Shown: piece by piece, positions 43,225 through 52,381 of the stretch | Layout: each line of letters begins with the position of its first letter | How positions within the stretch are numbered: the first letter of the stretch is position 1 | Origin: Verrucomicrobiaceae bacterium | Lineage (GTDB): Bacteria; Verrucomicrobiota; Verrucomicrobiia; Verrucomicrobiales; Akkermansiaceae | Assembly: GCA_027491155.1 (NCBI GenBank) | Contig: JAIXWR010000043.1 | Span: 62,001 to 126,000, forward strand | Reading direction: 5' to 3' | Length of the DNA stretch: 64,000 nucleotides | Translations under genes and position numbers: made by a program | The notes under the pieces: model-generated | What the model saw: the letters and a program-made list of their open reading frames with translations, nothing else | What the model was told of the DNA's origin: nothing | Database searches by the model: none

Positions 43225-44679
43225 GTGCGCCCCTTCCTTCCCCTGCTCGCCGCATTCTGCCTCCCCGGAGCCTCCGCCGCCGATCCACCGCCGAACCTCG
43301 TGGTCATCCTCGCCGACGACCTCGGTTACGGCGATCTCAGCAGCCAGGGGGCCAAGGGCATCCGGACCCCGAACCTCGACGCGCTGGCCGGCGAAGGCCT
43401 CCGCTTCACCGACGGCCACTCACCCGCCGCGATGTGCACGCCGACCCGCTACTCGATGCTCACCGGCGAGTATTCGTGGCGGAGGAAAGGGAGCGGTCTC
43501 GACAAGGGAGTCGCCAACGGGGATTCGCCGCTGCTGATCCCGACCGGCTCGTTCACCGTGGCCGGGCTGCTGAAGTCCGCGGGCTATCGCACGGGAATCA
43601 TCGGCAAATGGCATCTCGGCTTCGGCACGGACGCGCCGGACTACAACCGGGAGCTCAAGCCCGGCCCGCTCGAGATCGGCTTCGACGAATTCTTCGGGAT
43701 CCCCGCGACCAACGACCGGGTGCCCACGGTCTACATCCGCGACCACCGCGTCGTCGGGCTGGATCCCGCCGACCCGATCCGGATCACCTACCGAGATCCC
43801 GGCAAGGATTCACCGATGAAACGCTACGCGGCCGGCCGCGGGCGGATCGGCTGGATGAGCGGCGGCAAGGCGGCGTTTTGGAAAGACACCGAGATCGCCG
43901 ACACGCTGACCCGCGAGGCGGTCGGCTTCATCGACAAGCACCACGACCGGCCCTTCTTCCTCTGCTTCACGCCGCACGACGTGCACGCGCCAACCATCCC
44001 CCACCCGCGCTTCGCGGGAACCAGCGGCCTCGGCCCGCGGGCCGACATGGTGCACGAACTCGACTGGTCGGTCGGCGAGGTGCTCAAGGCCCTCGACCGC
44101 CACTCGCTGGCCGGCCGCACGCTGGTGATCGTTTCCAGCGACAACGGCGCCTACCGGACCGAGGAAGGCGAACACCGTCCGAACGGCCCCTGGCGCGGTG
44201 TCAAATCCCAACTCTGGGAAGGCGGGCACCGCGTGCCGTTCCTCGCGCGTTGGAAAGGCCGCATCGCCCCGGGTGAATCGCCCGCGCTGGTCAGCATGAT
44301 CGACCTGCCGGCCACCGCGGCGGCGATGGTGGGACGCCCCTTGCCCGCCGGGGCCGCACCCGACAGCTTCAACCTGATGCCCCTGCTGACCGGGACCTCG
44401 CGCGATGCCGGCCGCGATCATCTGGTGCTGATGAGCGGCAAGGGCGACCTCGCGATCCGCGAGGGCCCGTGGAAATACATCCCCGACCTCGCCACCGCCG
44501 ACGGCTGGTCTTCGGGTCCCAAACCCGGCCCGAAGCGTCCGGCGAAACCGGGGCTCTATCACCTCGGCGAAGATCCCGGCGAAACGAAGAACCTCCATGC
44601 CGAGAAGCCCCAGGTCGCGAAACGACTCGCCGCCCTGCTCGCAAAAGTGAAATCCTCACCGCCCGCCCGCAACCCATGA
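43225..44679 (+). CDS. secreted sulfatase
   Basis: 484-aa arylsulfatase-type enzyme that hydrolyses sulfate esters, probably on a polysaccharide. A signal peptide (MRPFLPLLAAFCLPGASA) is followed by the metal-site strand NLVVILADDLGYGD. The formylglycine signature CTPTR has Cys71, which must be modified by a formylglycine-generating enzyme elsewhere. GKWHLG (about 132) and SDNGAY are further family motifs. The start is GTG at 43225. The stop overlaps the esterase start as ATGA. It opens the plus-strand carbohydrate cluster, which fits sulfated polysaccharide use. Confidence 0.92.
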   Translation: MRPFLPLLAAFCLPGASAADPPPNLVVILADDLGYGDLSSQGAKGIRTPNLDALAGEGLRFTDGHSPAAMCTPTRYSMLTGEYSWRRKGSGLDKGVANGDSPLLIPTGSFTVAGLLKSAGYRTGIIGKWHLGFGTDAPDYNRELKPGPLEIGFDEFFGIPATNDRVPTVYIRDHRVVGLDPADPIRITYRDPGKDSPMKRYAAGRGRIGWMSGGKAAFWKDTEIADTLTREAVGFIDKHHDRPFFLCFTPHDVHAPTIPHPRFAGTSGLGPRADMVHELDWSVGEVLKALDRHSLAGRTLVIVSSDNGAYRTEEGEHRPNGPWRGVKSQLWEGGHRVPFLARWKGRIAPGESPALVSMIDLPATAAAMVGRPLPAGAAPDSFNLMPLLTGTSRDAGRDHLVLMSGKGDLAIREGPWKYIPDLATADGWSSGPKPGPKRPAKPGLYHLGEDPGETKNLHAEKPQVAKRLAALLAKVKSSPPARNP

Positions 44680-46205
44680 ACCTCCGTCACGCCCTTCTCG
44701 CACTGCCGATGCTGCTCCCGGCCCCGCTCTGCGCCGCCGTCCGCCTGCCCGCGCTGATTTCCGATCACATGGTGCTCCAGCGCGATGCCGCCGCGCCGGT
44801 CTGGGGCTGGGCGGATCCGGGAGAAAAGGTGACGGTGAGCATCGCCGGACAAACGCAGTCCGCCACCGCCGGCCCCGATGGCAAATGGTCGGTCAAGCTC
44901 GGCAAGATCACCGCCACCGGACCGCAGGTCATGACGGTGAAGGGCACCAACGAGATCACCATCCGCGACGTGCTGGTCGGCGAGGTCTGGCTGGCATCGG
45001 GCCAGTCGAACATGCAGATGCAGGTCAACGGGGTGAACAACGCGAAGGCGGAAATCGCCAGCGCGAAGCACCCGGAAATCCGGATGTTCTCGGTGGTGCG
45101 CAAGACCGCCGAAACGCCGCAGGTGGAATGCGCGGGCAAATGGGAAGTCTGCTCGCCCGAAACCGTCGCCCGGTTCTCCGCCACCGCCTACTTCTTCGGC
45201 CGCGATCTTCATCAAACCCTCAAGGTTCCCGTCGGCCTGATCAACTCGTCCTGGGGCGGCACGCCGATCCAAAGCTGGACCAGCCTCCCCGCGCAGGAAT
45301 CGCTGCCCGAACTTTCGCCGCTGCTCGATTCCTGGAAAAAGCGCGTCGCGGAGCCCTTCGACGACGCGCAGGCCAAGGCCCGCCACGCCAAGCAGGTGGA
45401 GGCGTGGAAGAAGCAGGCCGCCGCCGCGAAAGCCGCCGGCAAGCGCCCGCCCCCGCAGCCGCAGCCGGTCGTCGCCCCGCGCCTTCACCAGGGCCGCCCG
45501 GCGAATCTTTTCAACGGAATGATCGCCCCGCTGGCACCCTACGCGATCCGCGGCGCGATCTGGTACCAGGGCGAAGGCAACGCGGGACTCCCCGGCGCCA
45601 GCCTCTACACCGCGCAACTCCCGCTGATGATCCGCGACTGGCGCAAGCTCTGGGGCCAGGGCGACTTCCCCTTCGCCAGCGTCCAGCTCCCCGGCTTCAA
45701 GAAACCCGTCGACGACCCCGGCGCCCCCAGCGGCTGGGCCTTGATCCGCGAAGCCATGCTCAAGTCCCGCTCGCTGCCGAACACCGGCATGGCGATTGTG
45801 ATCGATGCCGGCGACGCCAACAACATCCACCCCAAGGACAAGCAAACCGTGGGCAAGCGCCTCGCCCTCTGGGCCCGCGCGGAGGTTTACGGCGAGAAGA
45901 TCCCCTCCTCCGGTCCCCTGCCCGCCGGCCACGAGATCAAGGACGGCTCGGTGGTGATCCGCTTCACCCACGCCGACGGCGGACTGAAGTCGAAAGAGGG
46001 CGAGCTCAAGGGCTTCGCCATCGCGGGCCAGGACCGCAAGTGGGTCTGGGCCACGGCGAGGATCGACGGGGACCGCGTGATCGTTTCCAGCCCGCAGGTG
46101 AAATCCCCGGTGGCGGTGCGCTACGCCTGGGCCGACAATCCCGCCGCGCCGCTGGTCAACGGCGCCGGACTGCCCGCGTCGCCCTTCCGGACCGACGACT
46201 GGTGA
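44676..46205 (+). CDS. sialate O-acetylesterase family protein
   Basis: 509-aa exported SGNH-type carbohydrate esterase. Signal peptide MNLRHALLALPMLLPAPLCA; an N-terminal beta-sandwich (VRLPALISDHMVLQRDAAAP); the nucleophile Ser111 in ASGQSNMQ; the oxyanion region GAIWYQGEGNA; and catalytic Asp/His in NNIHPKDK. Such enzymes remove acetyl groups from sialic acids or plant and algal polysaccharides. Which acetyl ester is used cannot be read here. ATGA-coupled to the sulfatase and followed 19 bases later by the ECF sigma gene. Confidence 0.88.
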   Translation: MNLRHALLALPMLLPAPLCAAVRLPALISDHMVLQRDAAAPVWGWADPGEKVTVSIAGQTQSATAGPDGKWSVKLGKITATGPQVMTVKGTNEITIRDVLVGEVWLASGQSNMQMQVNGVNNAKAEIASAKHPEIRMFSVVRKTAETPQVECAGKWEVCSPETVARFSATAYFFGRDLHQTLKVPVGLINSSWGGTPIQSWTSLPAQESLPELSPLLDSWKKRVAEPFDDAQAKARHAKQVEAWKKQAAAAKAAGKRPPPQPQPVVAPRLHQGRPANLFNGMIAPLAPYAIRGAIWYQGEGNAGLPGASLYTAQLPLMIRDWRKLWGQGDFPFASVQLPGFKKPVDDPGAPSGWALIREAMLKSRSLPNTGMAIVIDAGDANNIHPKDKQTVGKRLALWARAEVYGEKIPSSGPLPAGHEIKDGSVVIRFTHADGGLKSKEGELKGFAIAGQDRKWVWATARIDGDRVIVSSPQVKSPVAVRYAWADNPAAPLVNGAGLPASPFRTDDW

Positions 46206-46224
46206 TCCCGACGCACGCAGGCCG

Positions 46225-46791
46225 ATGAACCCGTCTCAAGACAGCCCGCAGGGATCCCGCGCCGCCGATGCCGACGGTCGATTCCTGCGGATGTTCATCC
46301 AGCACGAGGCCACCTTGCGGGCCTACGCACGGGTCATGGTCCCGACCTGGGACGCCGTCGACGAGGTCATCCAGGAAGCCAGCGTGGTGATGTGGCGCAA
46401 GCTCGACCAACTGGACGCGCCGGAGAACTTCCTGCCCTGGGCCAAGGTCATCGTCCGCTTCGAAGCCCTGCGGGCACGCCGGGACTTCGCCCGAGACCGG
46501 CTCGTCTTCAGCGAGGAGCTGCTTTCCATGCTGGCCGACGAAGCCGCGGAGACCGGCGAAGACCGGCTCGCGCGGGAAAAGCAGGCCCTCGAGCGCTGCT
46601 TCCAGCGGATGCAGCCCGCGCACCGCGAACTGGTGCTCGCCCCCTACGCCGGCGGCGGCCGGGTCAAGGAACTCGCCGAACAATCCAGCCGCAGCGTGAA
46701 CAGCCTCTACAAGCTGCTCGGCCGGCTGCGGGCCAAGTTGCAAAGCTGCATCAACGAGGACCTCTCACGCCACCCCGCGAGCGGCGGCTGA
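46225..46791 (+). CDS. ECF-type sigma factor of the carbohydrate cluster
   Basis: 188-aa sigma-70 family factor of the Planctomycete/Verrucomicrobia ECF type. Region 2 is seen in WDAVDEVIQEASVVMWRKL and NFLPWAKVIVRFEALRARRD. Region 4 is RELVLAPYAGGGRVKELAEQ and SSRSVNSLYKLLGRLRAKL. The gene lies 28 bases before the FecR-type gene. Expression of the downstream surface and hydrolase genes may depend on it, but no matching promoter motif was identified. Confidence 0.88.
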   Translation: MNPSQDSPQGSRAADADGRFLRMFIQHEATLRAYARVMVPTWDAVDEVIQEASVVMWRKLDQLDAPENFLPWAKVIVRFEALRARRDFARDRLVFSEELLSMLADEAAETGEDRLAREKQALERCFQRMQPAHRELVLAPYAGGGRVKELAEQSSRSVNSLYKLLGRLRAKLQSCINEDLSRHPASGG

Positions 46792-46819
46792 CCGCGCCAC
46801 CCTGCACCAAAGCGCCGCC

Positions 46820-48394
46820 ATGAAGAACGAATCACGGGAAGACGGGACCGGGCCCGATGCCGACTGGGAAAGGATGCACCGGCACCTGCTCGGCGACCTC
46901 ACGCCGGATGAATTCCACCGGCTCGAGAACGACCTGCTCGCCTCCCGCCAAACCCGCGACCGCTATCTCCAGGTGGTGCGCACAGACGTCGCGCTCCGTG
47001 AGGAATCCCTCCGCGGAATCGATTCCCCCCTGCCGCAAGCCCCGCCCCGCCGCTGGCGGGCGGCCTCCGCCGCCGTCGCCGTGCTGGCACTCGCCTCGCT
47101 CGGGATCTGGCATGCCAGCCGCCCGGACCGGTCCGGGACCTTGGCCGCCGCGCCGCCCGGTGCCGCAAAGGACTTCGCCACCTTGCTCGACACGCGCGAC
47201 TGCCACTGGAAGGGAGCAGGCGCGATGAAGCCGGACCAGCGGCTCTCGTCCGGAATCCTCGAGCTGGAGTCCGGCGTCGCGATCATCGAATTCGACGGCG
47301 GCGCCCGCTTGGCACTCCAGGGGCCCGCCGCCTTTGAACCCCTCGGCCCGAAAGCCGCGCGGCTGCACCGGGGCAATGCCACCGTGCGCTGCGATGACGG
47401 GCTCTACAGCTTCAGCCTGCTGACCCCGACTTCCACCATCATGGACCTGGGCACCGAATTCGGCGTTTCGGTCGAAGCCGACGGCGCCTCGGAAGTCCAC
47501 GTGCTCGAGGGCGAGATCGAGATCGCCGAACCGGTCGGCATGGAGCACCCCGGCACCATCTTCCTTGCCGCGGGACAGACGGTGCTGCTCACGCCGGACG
47601 GCAACAGCCGCCAGCTCGAAGCATCGACCAAAACCTGGATGCGGGATTACAAGACCCCGGCCGACCGCGAGATCCTGGCCACGCCGCCGCGGGTGCTGGC
47701 ACGGGACGTCTTCCCCGCCGACCTCAACGGGGAAAAGCGCTTTTCACTAGGCACCGGCTGGAAGGGTGCCTGGTGGCAGTCGACCCGCGGTCCCAAGGGC
47801 GACCACCGCTTTGTCCCGCTGGAACCCTTGGTCAAACGCGACGGGAAAACCGGCATGGCCCTGCTGGTGGGCGGCGGCGTCGAACTGCGCCGCTCGCTGG
47901 CGGAAGCGATCGACCCGACGCAGCCGGGGACCTTCTACCTCGGCTTCTCCCTTCACCGCGTCAACCCCGCCCTGCGCGACAAAAGCGGCAAGCTCGGCGA
48001 GGCAACCGTGATGCTCCGGAACTCGAAGGACCCGACCTCGCGCCTCGGCATGGGGCTGAGCGGCCGGAACTACTGGGTGGTCACCGAGCCCGGCGGCTGG
48101 GAGCGCTCGGAACTGCCTGCCGAAGGGTCCGGGCCCTATTTCGTCGTGGCAAAGATCGAATTCGACCCGCGACGCGGCAACCGGGTTTCAATGGCCGGCT
48201 TCACCGATATCGCCGCGGTCCCGTCCGCGGAACCCGCCCAGTGGGACTTCACCACCCGCCGCCAGCTTGCAGGAGGCTCCGTTCCTTTCGACGTGATCGC
48301 CGTGCAAGCCCGCATTTCCGCCTTCAAGTTCGGGGAGATCGCCCTGGGCAACTCGTGGCAAGCGGTGGTGAACGCGTCGTCGGTCGCACCTTGA
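46820..48394 (+). CDS. FecR-domain membrane regulator with C-terminal LamG-like domain
   Basis: 524 aa. An N-terminal cytoplasmic segment (1-75, with HLLGDLTPDEFHRLENDL) resembles the anti-sigma helix bundle; a single membrane helix lies near 79-98. The FecR domain is at about 145-265, with GSAIIEFDGGARL-like strands and STIMDLGTEFGVSV. The C-terminal 230 residues look like a jelly-roll/LamG-type module. The gene order sigma-FecR is typical of envelope signalling in this phylum. It may sense a carbohydrate or surface component and release the sigma factor. Confidence 0.82.
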   Translation: MKNESREDGTGPDADWERMHRHLLGDLTPDEFHRLENDLLASRQTRDRYLQVVRTDVALREESLRGIDSPLPQAPPRRWRAASAAVAVLALASLGIWHASRPDRSGTLAAAPPGAAKDFATLLDTRDCHWKGAGAMKPDQRLSSGILELESGVAIIEFDGGARLALQGPAAFEPLGPKAARLHRGNATVRCDDGLYSFSLLTPTSTIMDLGTEFGVSVEADGASEVHVLEGEIEIAEPVGMEHPGTIFLAAGQTVLLTPDGNSRQLEASTKTWMRDYKTPADREILATPPRVLARDVFPADLNGEKRFSLGTGWKGAWWQSTRGPKGDHRFVPLEPLVKRDGKTGMALLVGGGVELRRSLAEAIDPTQPGTFYLGFSLHRVNPALRDKSGKLGEATVMLRNSKDPTSRLGMGLSGRNYWVVTEPGGWERSELPAEGSGPYFVVAKIEFDPRRGNRVSMAGFTDIAAVPSAEPAQWDFTTRRQLAGGSVPFDVIAVQARISAFKFGEIALGNSWQAVVNASSVAP

Positions 48395-48612
48395 CCGGAG
48401 GGGGCCGCGGGCAGGCTTGCACCCGTCGCGGGAGGCCGGAAATCCCTCTCCCGGACACCCCGGGATCGTGCGCAATTTTGAAGAACTCATGCGCAAACCA
48501 GTCTGGCTTTCGATCGAGGGATTCGCGTAGGTTCGACGCTCGTTCTTGCCTCACGGCGTGTCGCCCGCACGCACCGGCGGCAGACACCGACCCTCGAACC
48601 CGAGAATAACCC

Positions 48613-51600
48613 ATGAAAGTCAGAAACAATCCGTTCCTCGTCCTCATCGCCCTCGCCACCTCCACGCAGGCGGCCGACTACTTCTGGGACGCCAACGGCG
48701 CGACCGCCGGCATCGGCGGCACCGGAAACTGGAATGCCACGGCGTGGCGCGACGGATCCGCCACCGGCACCCTTGGCCTCTGGGTGGATGGCAATCGTCC
48801 CACTTTCGCCACGACCACCGGCATCGTGACGCTGAACCAGAACGTCGCCGTCTCCGGCCTGAGCTTCACCGTCGCCAACACGGAAATCCGCGGCAACGGG
48901 GTCAACACCATGACCTTTTCGGGCGGCACGGCGACCGCGACCAACATTTCGGGCATCGACCTCACCGCCCCGCTCGTCGGCAGCCTGATCTTCAACCCGA
49001 CGGCGGGAACCGTGGCAACCGCCACGACTTTCTTCGTCAAGTCCGACAACACCGGACTGACCGCGGTGGAGGTCTCCGCAACGAACAACGACAATAACAT
49101 GACCATCGACTCCCCCGGTGCCTTCGGGCCGGCTGGAGCCGACGTCAAACTCACCAAGGGCGTCGTCAACCTCGGGGCCCTTACCAGCGAAGCGATCGGG
49201 CAAGCGACAGCCAACGGCTCAGGGGGCAACCTCAGCTTCAATGCCTGGGACCTTGAGCTCGCCGGAGGATCGATCCGCGGACGCGCCGGAAACAACACCC
49301 TGAACGGCCCGGTCACCCTGACCGCGAATAGCAACATTCTCAACCGCGGCGTGGCAGGCGTGCGGGTGACCCTTTCGGGCACCGCGACCGTGAACCTCAA
49401 CTCCCACACGCTCCAGCTCTCGCCCACCAACGTTTCCGACGGCATCGTGCTCAACGGCGCGATCACGGGCACCGGCGGCATCACCCAGTCCAACTCCGCC
49501 CTCAGCGGTGCCGGGGTCGTGGGTGCCAGCAGCACCACCACCCTCGCCGGCGCCAACACCTACACCGGCCCCACCACCATCAGCCTCGGCCGCCTCAACC
49601 TGACCGGCAGCCTGACCTCGAACATCACCCTGGCGAGCGGCACCGGCCTGCTGGGCGAGGGCAGCACGACCGGATCCCTGACCTTCGGCACCGCGCCCGC
49701 CAGCACCCACGAGTTCTTCCTGGATCCCACCACCACCGCTCCCGGAGCCCACTTCAAGGCGGCGAGCATCGACGCGACGAACAGCGTCGTGTCGGTGAAA
49801 CTCACCGCCCCCTCGTCGGCCGTAACCGACATGGTGGTCATGGAATCCACCGGCGGCCCGATCAGCGGGACGATCTCCAATTTCTCTTTCACTGGCCGCG
49901 GTAGCCTCTCCTTCAACCCCGGCGGCACCCAGCTTCTCTTCACCTACACCCCGGCCTCGCTGGTTTGGAAAGGCGACGACGTGACGAACCCCACCTTCTG
50001 GAACCTCTCCACCCCGAACTGGCTCAACGGGGGAACACCGGATGCCTTCCAAAGCCAGGATGCGGTGCTGTTCAACGACACCGCGTCTTCCTTCACCGTC
50101 GCGGCTCAGGGCACTTCGGTCGATCCGGGTGCCATGACCTTCGACAACAGCGCCAACAACTACACCCTCGGCGGCAGCCCGGTCGCGGGGCTCGGCAGCC
50201 TGACCAAGAACGGCACCGGCAAACTGACCATCACCAATGAGAACACCTACGCCGGTGGCACCACGATCAACGCCGGCATCGTCGAACTGGGCGATGGCCT
50301 GACCGCCAACGGAAGCCTCGGCGCCCCCGCGGCCCCCGTCACCAACAATGCCGCCATCGAGGCGAACTACGGCGCCGCCAAGACGCTTTCCAACAACATC
50401 GGCGGCACCGGCAGCTTCACCCAGAAGGGAACCGGTATCCTCACCTTCACCGGCACCAACAGCTACGCCGGCGACACCACCATCGCGACCGGATCCACCC
50501 TGCAACTGGGCAACAACACCCTCACCGGGTCCGTCACCGGGAACATCGTGAACAACGGCACCCTGGTCCTCAACCGCGCCGACGGCACCACTCTTTCCAA
50601 CACCATCAGCGGAACCGGCGGCATCTCCAAGTCCGTCGGCGGTCCGGTGACGCTCGCGGGGAGCAATACCTTCGACGGCGTGGTCTCGATCGGCGGCACC
50701 CGCGTGGTGGCGGTCGCCTCCAACACCGCCCTCGGCTCCACCACCGGTGCCACCACGGTCGCCAGCGGCCGGGTCGAACTCGCCAACGGCATCACCGTCA
50801 CCGGCGAATCGATCACGATCTCCGGCAGCAGCCCGGACTTCAACGGCGCGCTCCAGGCCCAGGCCGGAGCCACCGCGACCTGGGCCGGCCCGGTCGCTTT
50901 CAACAGCGCCGACGCCCGCGTCGGAACGGGAATCGGCGGCAAGCTGATCCTCTCCGGAGTGCTCGCCAACGGCACCTTCTCCAACCTGAACATCGGCGCA
51001 GGCGCGGGCGGGACCGGCACCGTGGTGGTTTCCGGCACCTCCAACACCTACACCGGCCTCACCAACATCATCCGCGGCACTCTTGAACTCGGTGCCACCG
51101 ATGCCCTGCCGGTCGGCACCACGCTGGACATCGACACCACCACCGCGGCCGACAACTGCACGGTCGACCTCGCCGGCTTCAACCAGACGGTCGCCGGACT
51201 CCAGCGCACCAATGCAGGTGGCGGCACCGGCACGGCGTTCCTGACCAACTCCTCGCTCACCCCGTCCACCTTCACGGTGAACCAGACCGGCTCGACCACC
51301 TACGCCGGCCGCATCACCGGGAACCTGTCGCTCGTCCAGACCGGCACCGGCTCCCTCACCCTGGCCGGCGGCCTCCAGTTCGACCATACCGGGAACACGA
51401 CCGTGAACGGCAACCTCACCGTCGCCGCCGACAGCCAGCTGACCCTGACCCCCGGCGCGAATGGCGTGACGAACTCGATCCAGGGCACCGGCAACCTGAT
51501 CCTCGACGGCAAGATCTTCCTCAATCTCGCTGGCACCGACACCACTCCGGGTAATACCTGGACCCTGGTCAACACCGCCACTCTCGCCACCGAAGACTAC

Positions 51601-52230
51601 GACCCCGCCACCTTCGCGGTTGCCAGCACGGCCGGCACCTTCACCGAGTCCATCGTGACTCCCGGCACCTGGAAACTCATCGCCGCCGGCAACGAGTGGA
51701 CCTTCACCGAGTCCACCGGCCTGCTCGAAGTGGCTGTCGTCAGCGATCCCTTCGTGGCCTGGATCGACAGTTTCTTCCCGGGTGAAACCAATCCCGCGAT
51801 CATCGGAAAGACCGCCGACCCGGACAACGACGGCTCCGACAACCTCGCCGAGTTCGCCTTCAACGGAAACCCCAAGAGCGGCTCCGACAACGGCCTCACC
51901 GCCCTGCTGATCCAGGACGCCAGCGCGCCCGCCGGCAACGAGCTCACCCTCGTCGCAGCGGTCCGCGACGGGGCCGTCTTCGCCACCGGTCCGAACGGCG
52001 TCCAGACCGCCACCATCGACGGCGTGGTCTACACCGCACAAGGCTCGCTCGCCCTGACCTTCCCGGATTCCGCGGTCTCGGTCGGCGCGGCTTCGGATAC
52101 CGCACCCGCCGCCACCGGCCTCCCGAGCCTGGCCTCCACCGCCTGGGAATACCGCACCTTCAAGCTCGATGCCTCCGAAGGCCTGTCCGGCAAGGGCTTC
52201 CTCCGCATCAAGACCGACGTCGCGCCCTGA
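48613..52230 (+). CDS. autotransporter-associated beta-strand-repeat surface protein 1
   Basis: 1205-aa secreted protein with a signal peptide (MKVRNNPFLVLIALATSTQA). Much of the length is a right-handed helix of beta-strand repeats (NTYTGPTTISLGRLNLTGSL, ENTYAGGTTINAGIVELG, and further copies near 610 and 820). The repeats are rich in Thr, Asn and Gly. The C-terminal 160 residues form a separate module: DPDNDGSDNLAEFAFNGNP, then strands, then WEYRTF and FLRIKTDVAP. A related tail is present in the second repeat protein of this cluster. It lacks a classic autotransporter beta-barrel, so that tail may serve in anchoring. The start lies 218 bases after the FecR gene, so it likely has its own promoter. 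Confidence 0.85.
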   Translation: MKVRNNPFLVLIALATSTQAADYFWDANGATAGIGGTGNWNATAWRDGSATGTLGLWVDGNRPTFATTTGIVTLNQNVAVSGLSFTVANTEIRGNGVNTMTFSGGTATATNISGIDLTAPLVGSLIFNPTAGTVATATTFFVKSDNTGLTAVEVSATNNDNNMTIDSPGAFGPAGADVKLTKGVVNLGALTSEAIGQATANGSGGNLSFNAWDLELAGGSIRGRAGNNTLNGPVTLTANSNILNRGVAGVRVTLSGTATVNLNSHTLQLSPTNVSDGIVLNGAITGTGGITQSNSALSGAGVVGASSTTTLAGANTYTGPTTISLGRLNLTGSLTSNITLASGTGLLGEGSTTGSLTFGTAPASTHEFFLDPTTTAPGAHFKAASIDATNSVVSVKLTAPSSAVTDMVVMESTGGPISGTISNFSFTGRGSLSFNPGGTQLLFTYTPASLVWKGDDVTNPTFWNLSTPNWLNGGTPDAFQSQDAVLFNDTASSFTVAAQGTSVDPGAMTFDNSANNYTLGGSPVAGLGSLTKNGTGKLTITNENTYAGGTTINAGIVELGDGLTANGSLGAPAAPVTNNAAIEANYGAAKTLSNNIGGTGSFTQKGTGILTFTGTNSYAGDTTIATGSTLQLGNNTLTGSVTGNIVNNGTLVLNRADGTTLSNTISGTGGISKSVGGPVTLAGSNTFDGVVSIGGTRVVAVASNTALGSTTGATTVASGRVELANGITVTGESITISGSSPDFNGALQAQAGATATWAGPVAFNSADARVGTGIGGKLILSGVLANGTFSNLNIGAGAGGTGTVVVSGTSNTYTGLTNIIRGTLELGATDALPVGTTLDIDTTTAADNCTVDLAGFNQTVAGLQRTNAGGGTGTAFLTNSSLTPSTFTVNQTGSTTYAGRITGNLSLVQTGTGSLTLAGGLQFDHTGNTTVNGNLTVAADSQLTLTPGANGVTNSIQGTGNLILDGKIFLNLAGTDTTPGNTWTLVNTATLATEDYDPATFAVASTAGTFTESIVTPGTWKLIAAGNEWTFTESTGLLEVAVVSDPFVAWIDSFFPGETNPAIIGKTADPDNDGSDNLAEFAFNGNPKSGSDNGLTALLIQDASAPAGNELTLVAAVRDGAVFATGPNGVQTATIDGVVYTAQGSLALTFPDSAVSVGAASDTAPAATGLPSLASTAWEYRTFKLDASEGLSGKGFLRIKTDVAP

Positions 52231-52262
52231 CCGCGTCCGCAACGCTTTCCCGGGGTTGACCA

Positions 52263-52300
52263 CGGCCCCGCCCGAATCTCCACCGATCCGGGCGGGGCCG
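52263..52300 (+). terminator. hairpin after the first beta-repeat gene
   Basis: Perfect 12-bp stem (CGGCCCCGCCCG / CGGGCGGGGCCG) with a 14-base loop, 32 bases after the stop codon. The 3' side has only a weak T-containing stretch (AACCTTG). Confidence 0.6.
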
Positions 52301-52381
52301 AACCTTGTGCACCTCCGCCGTCCCGAAGCTCCGCGAAATCCATCGACCGCAGCCCGTAGAGAAAGCCCATCCCTTCTCCCC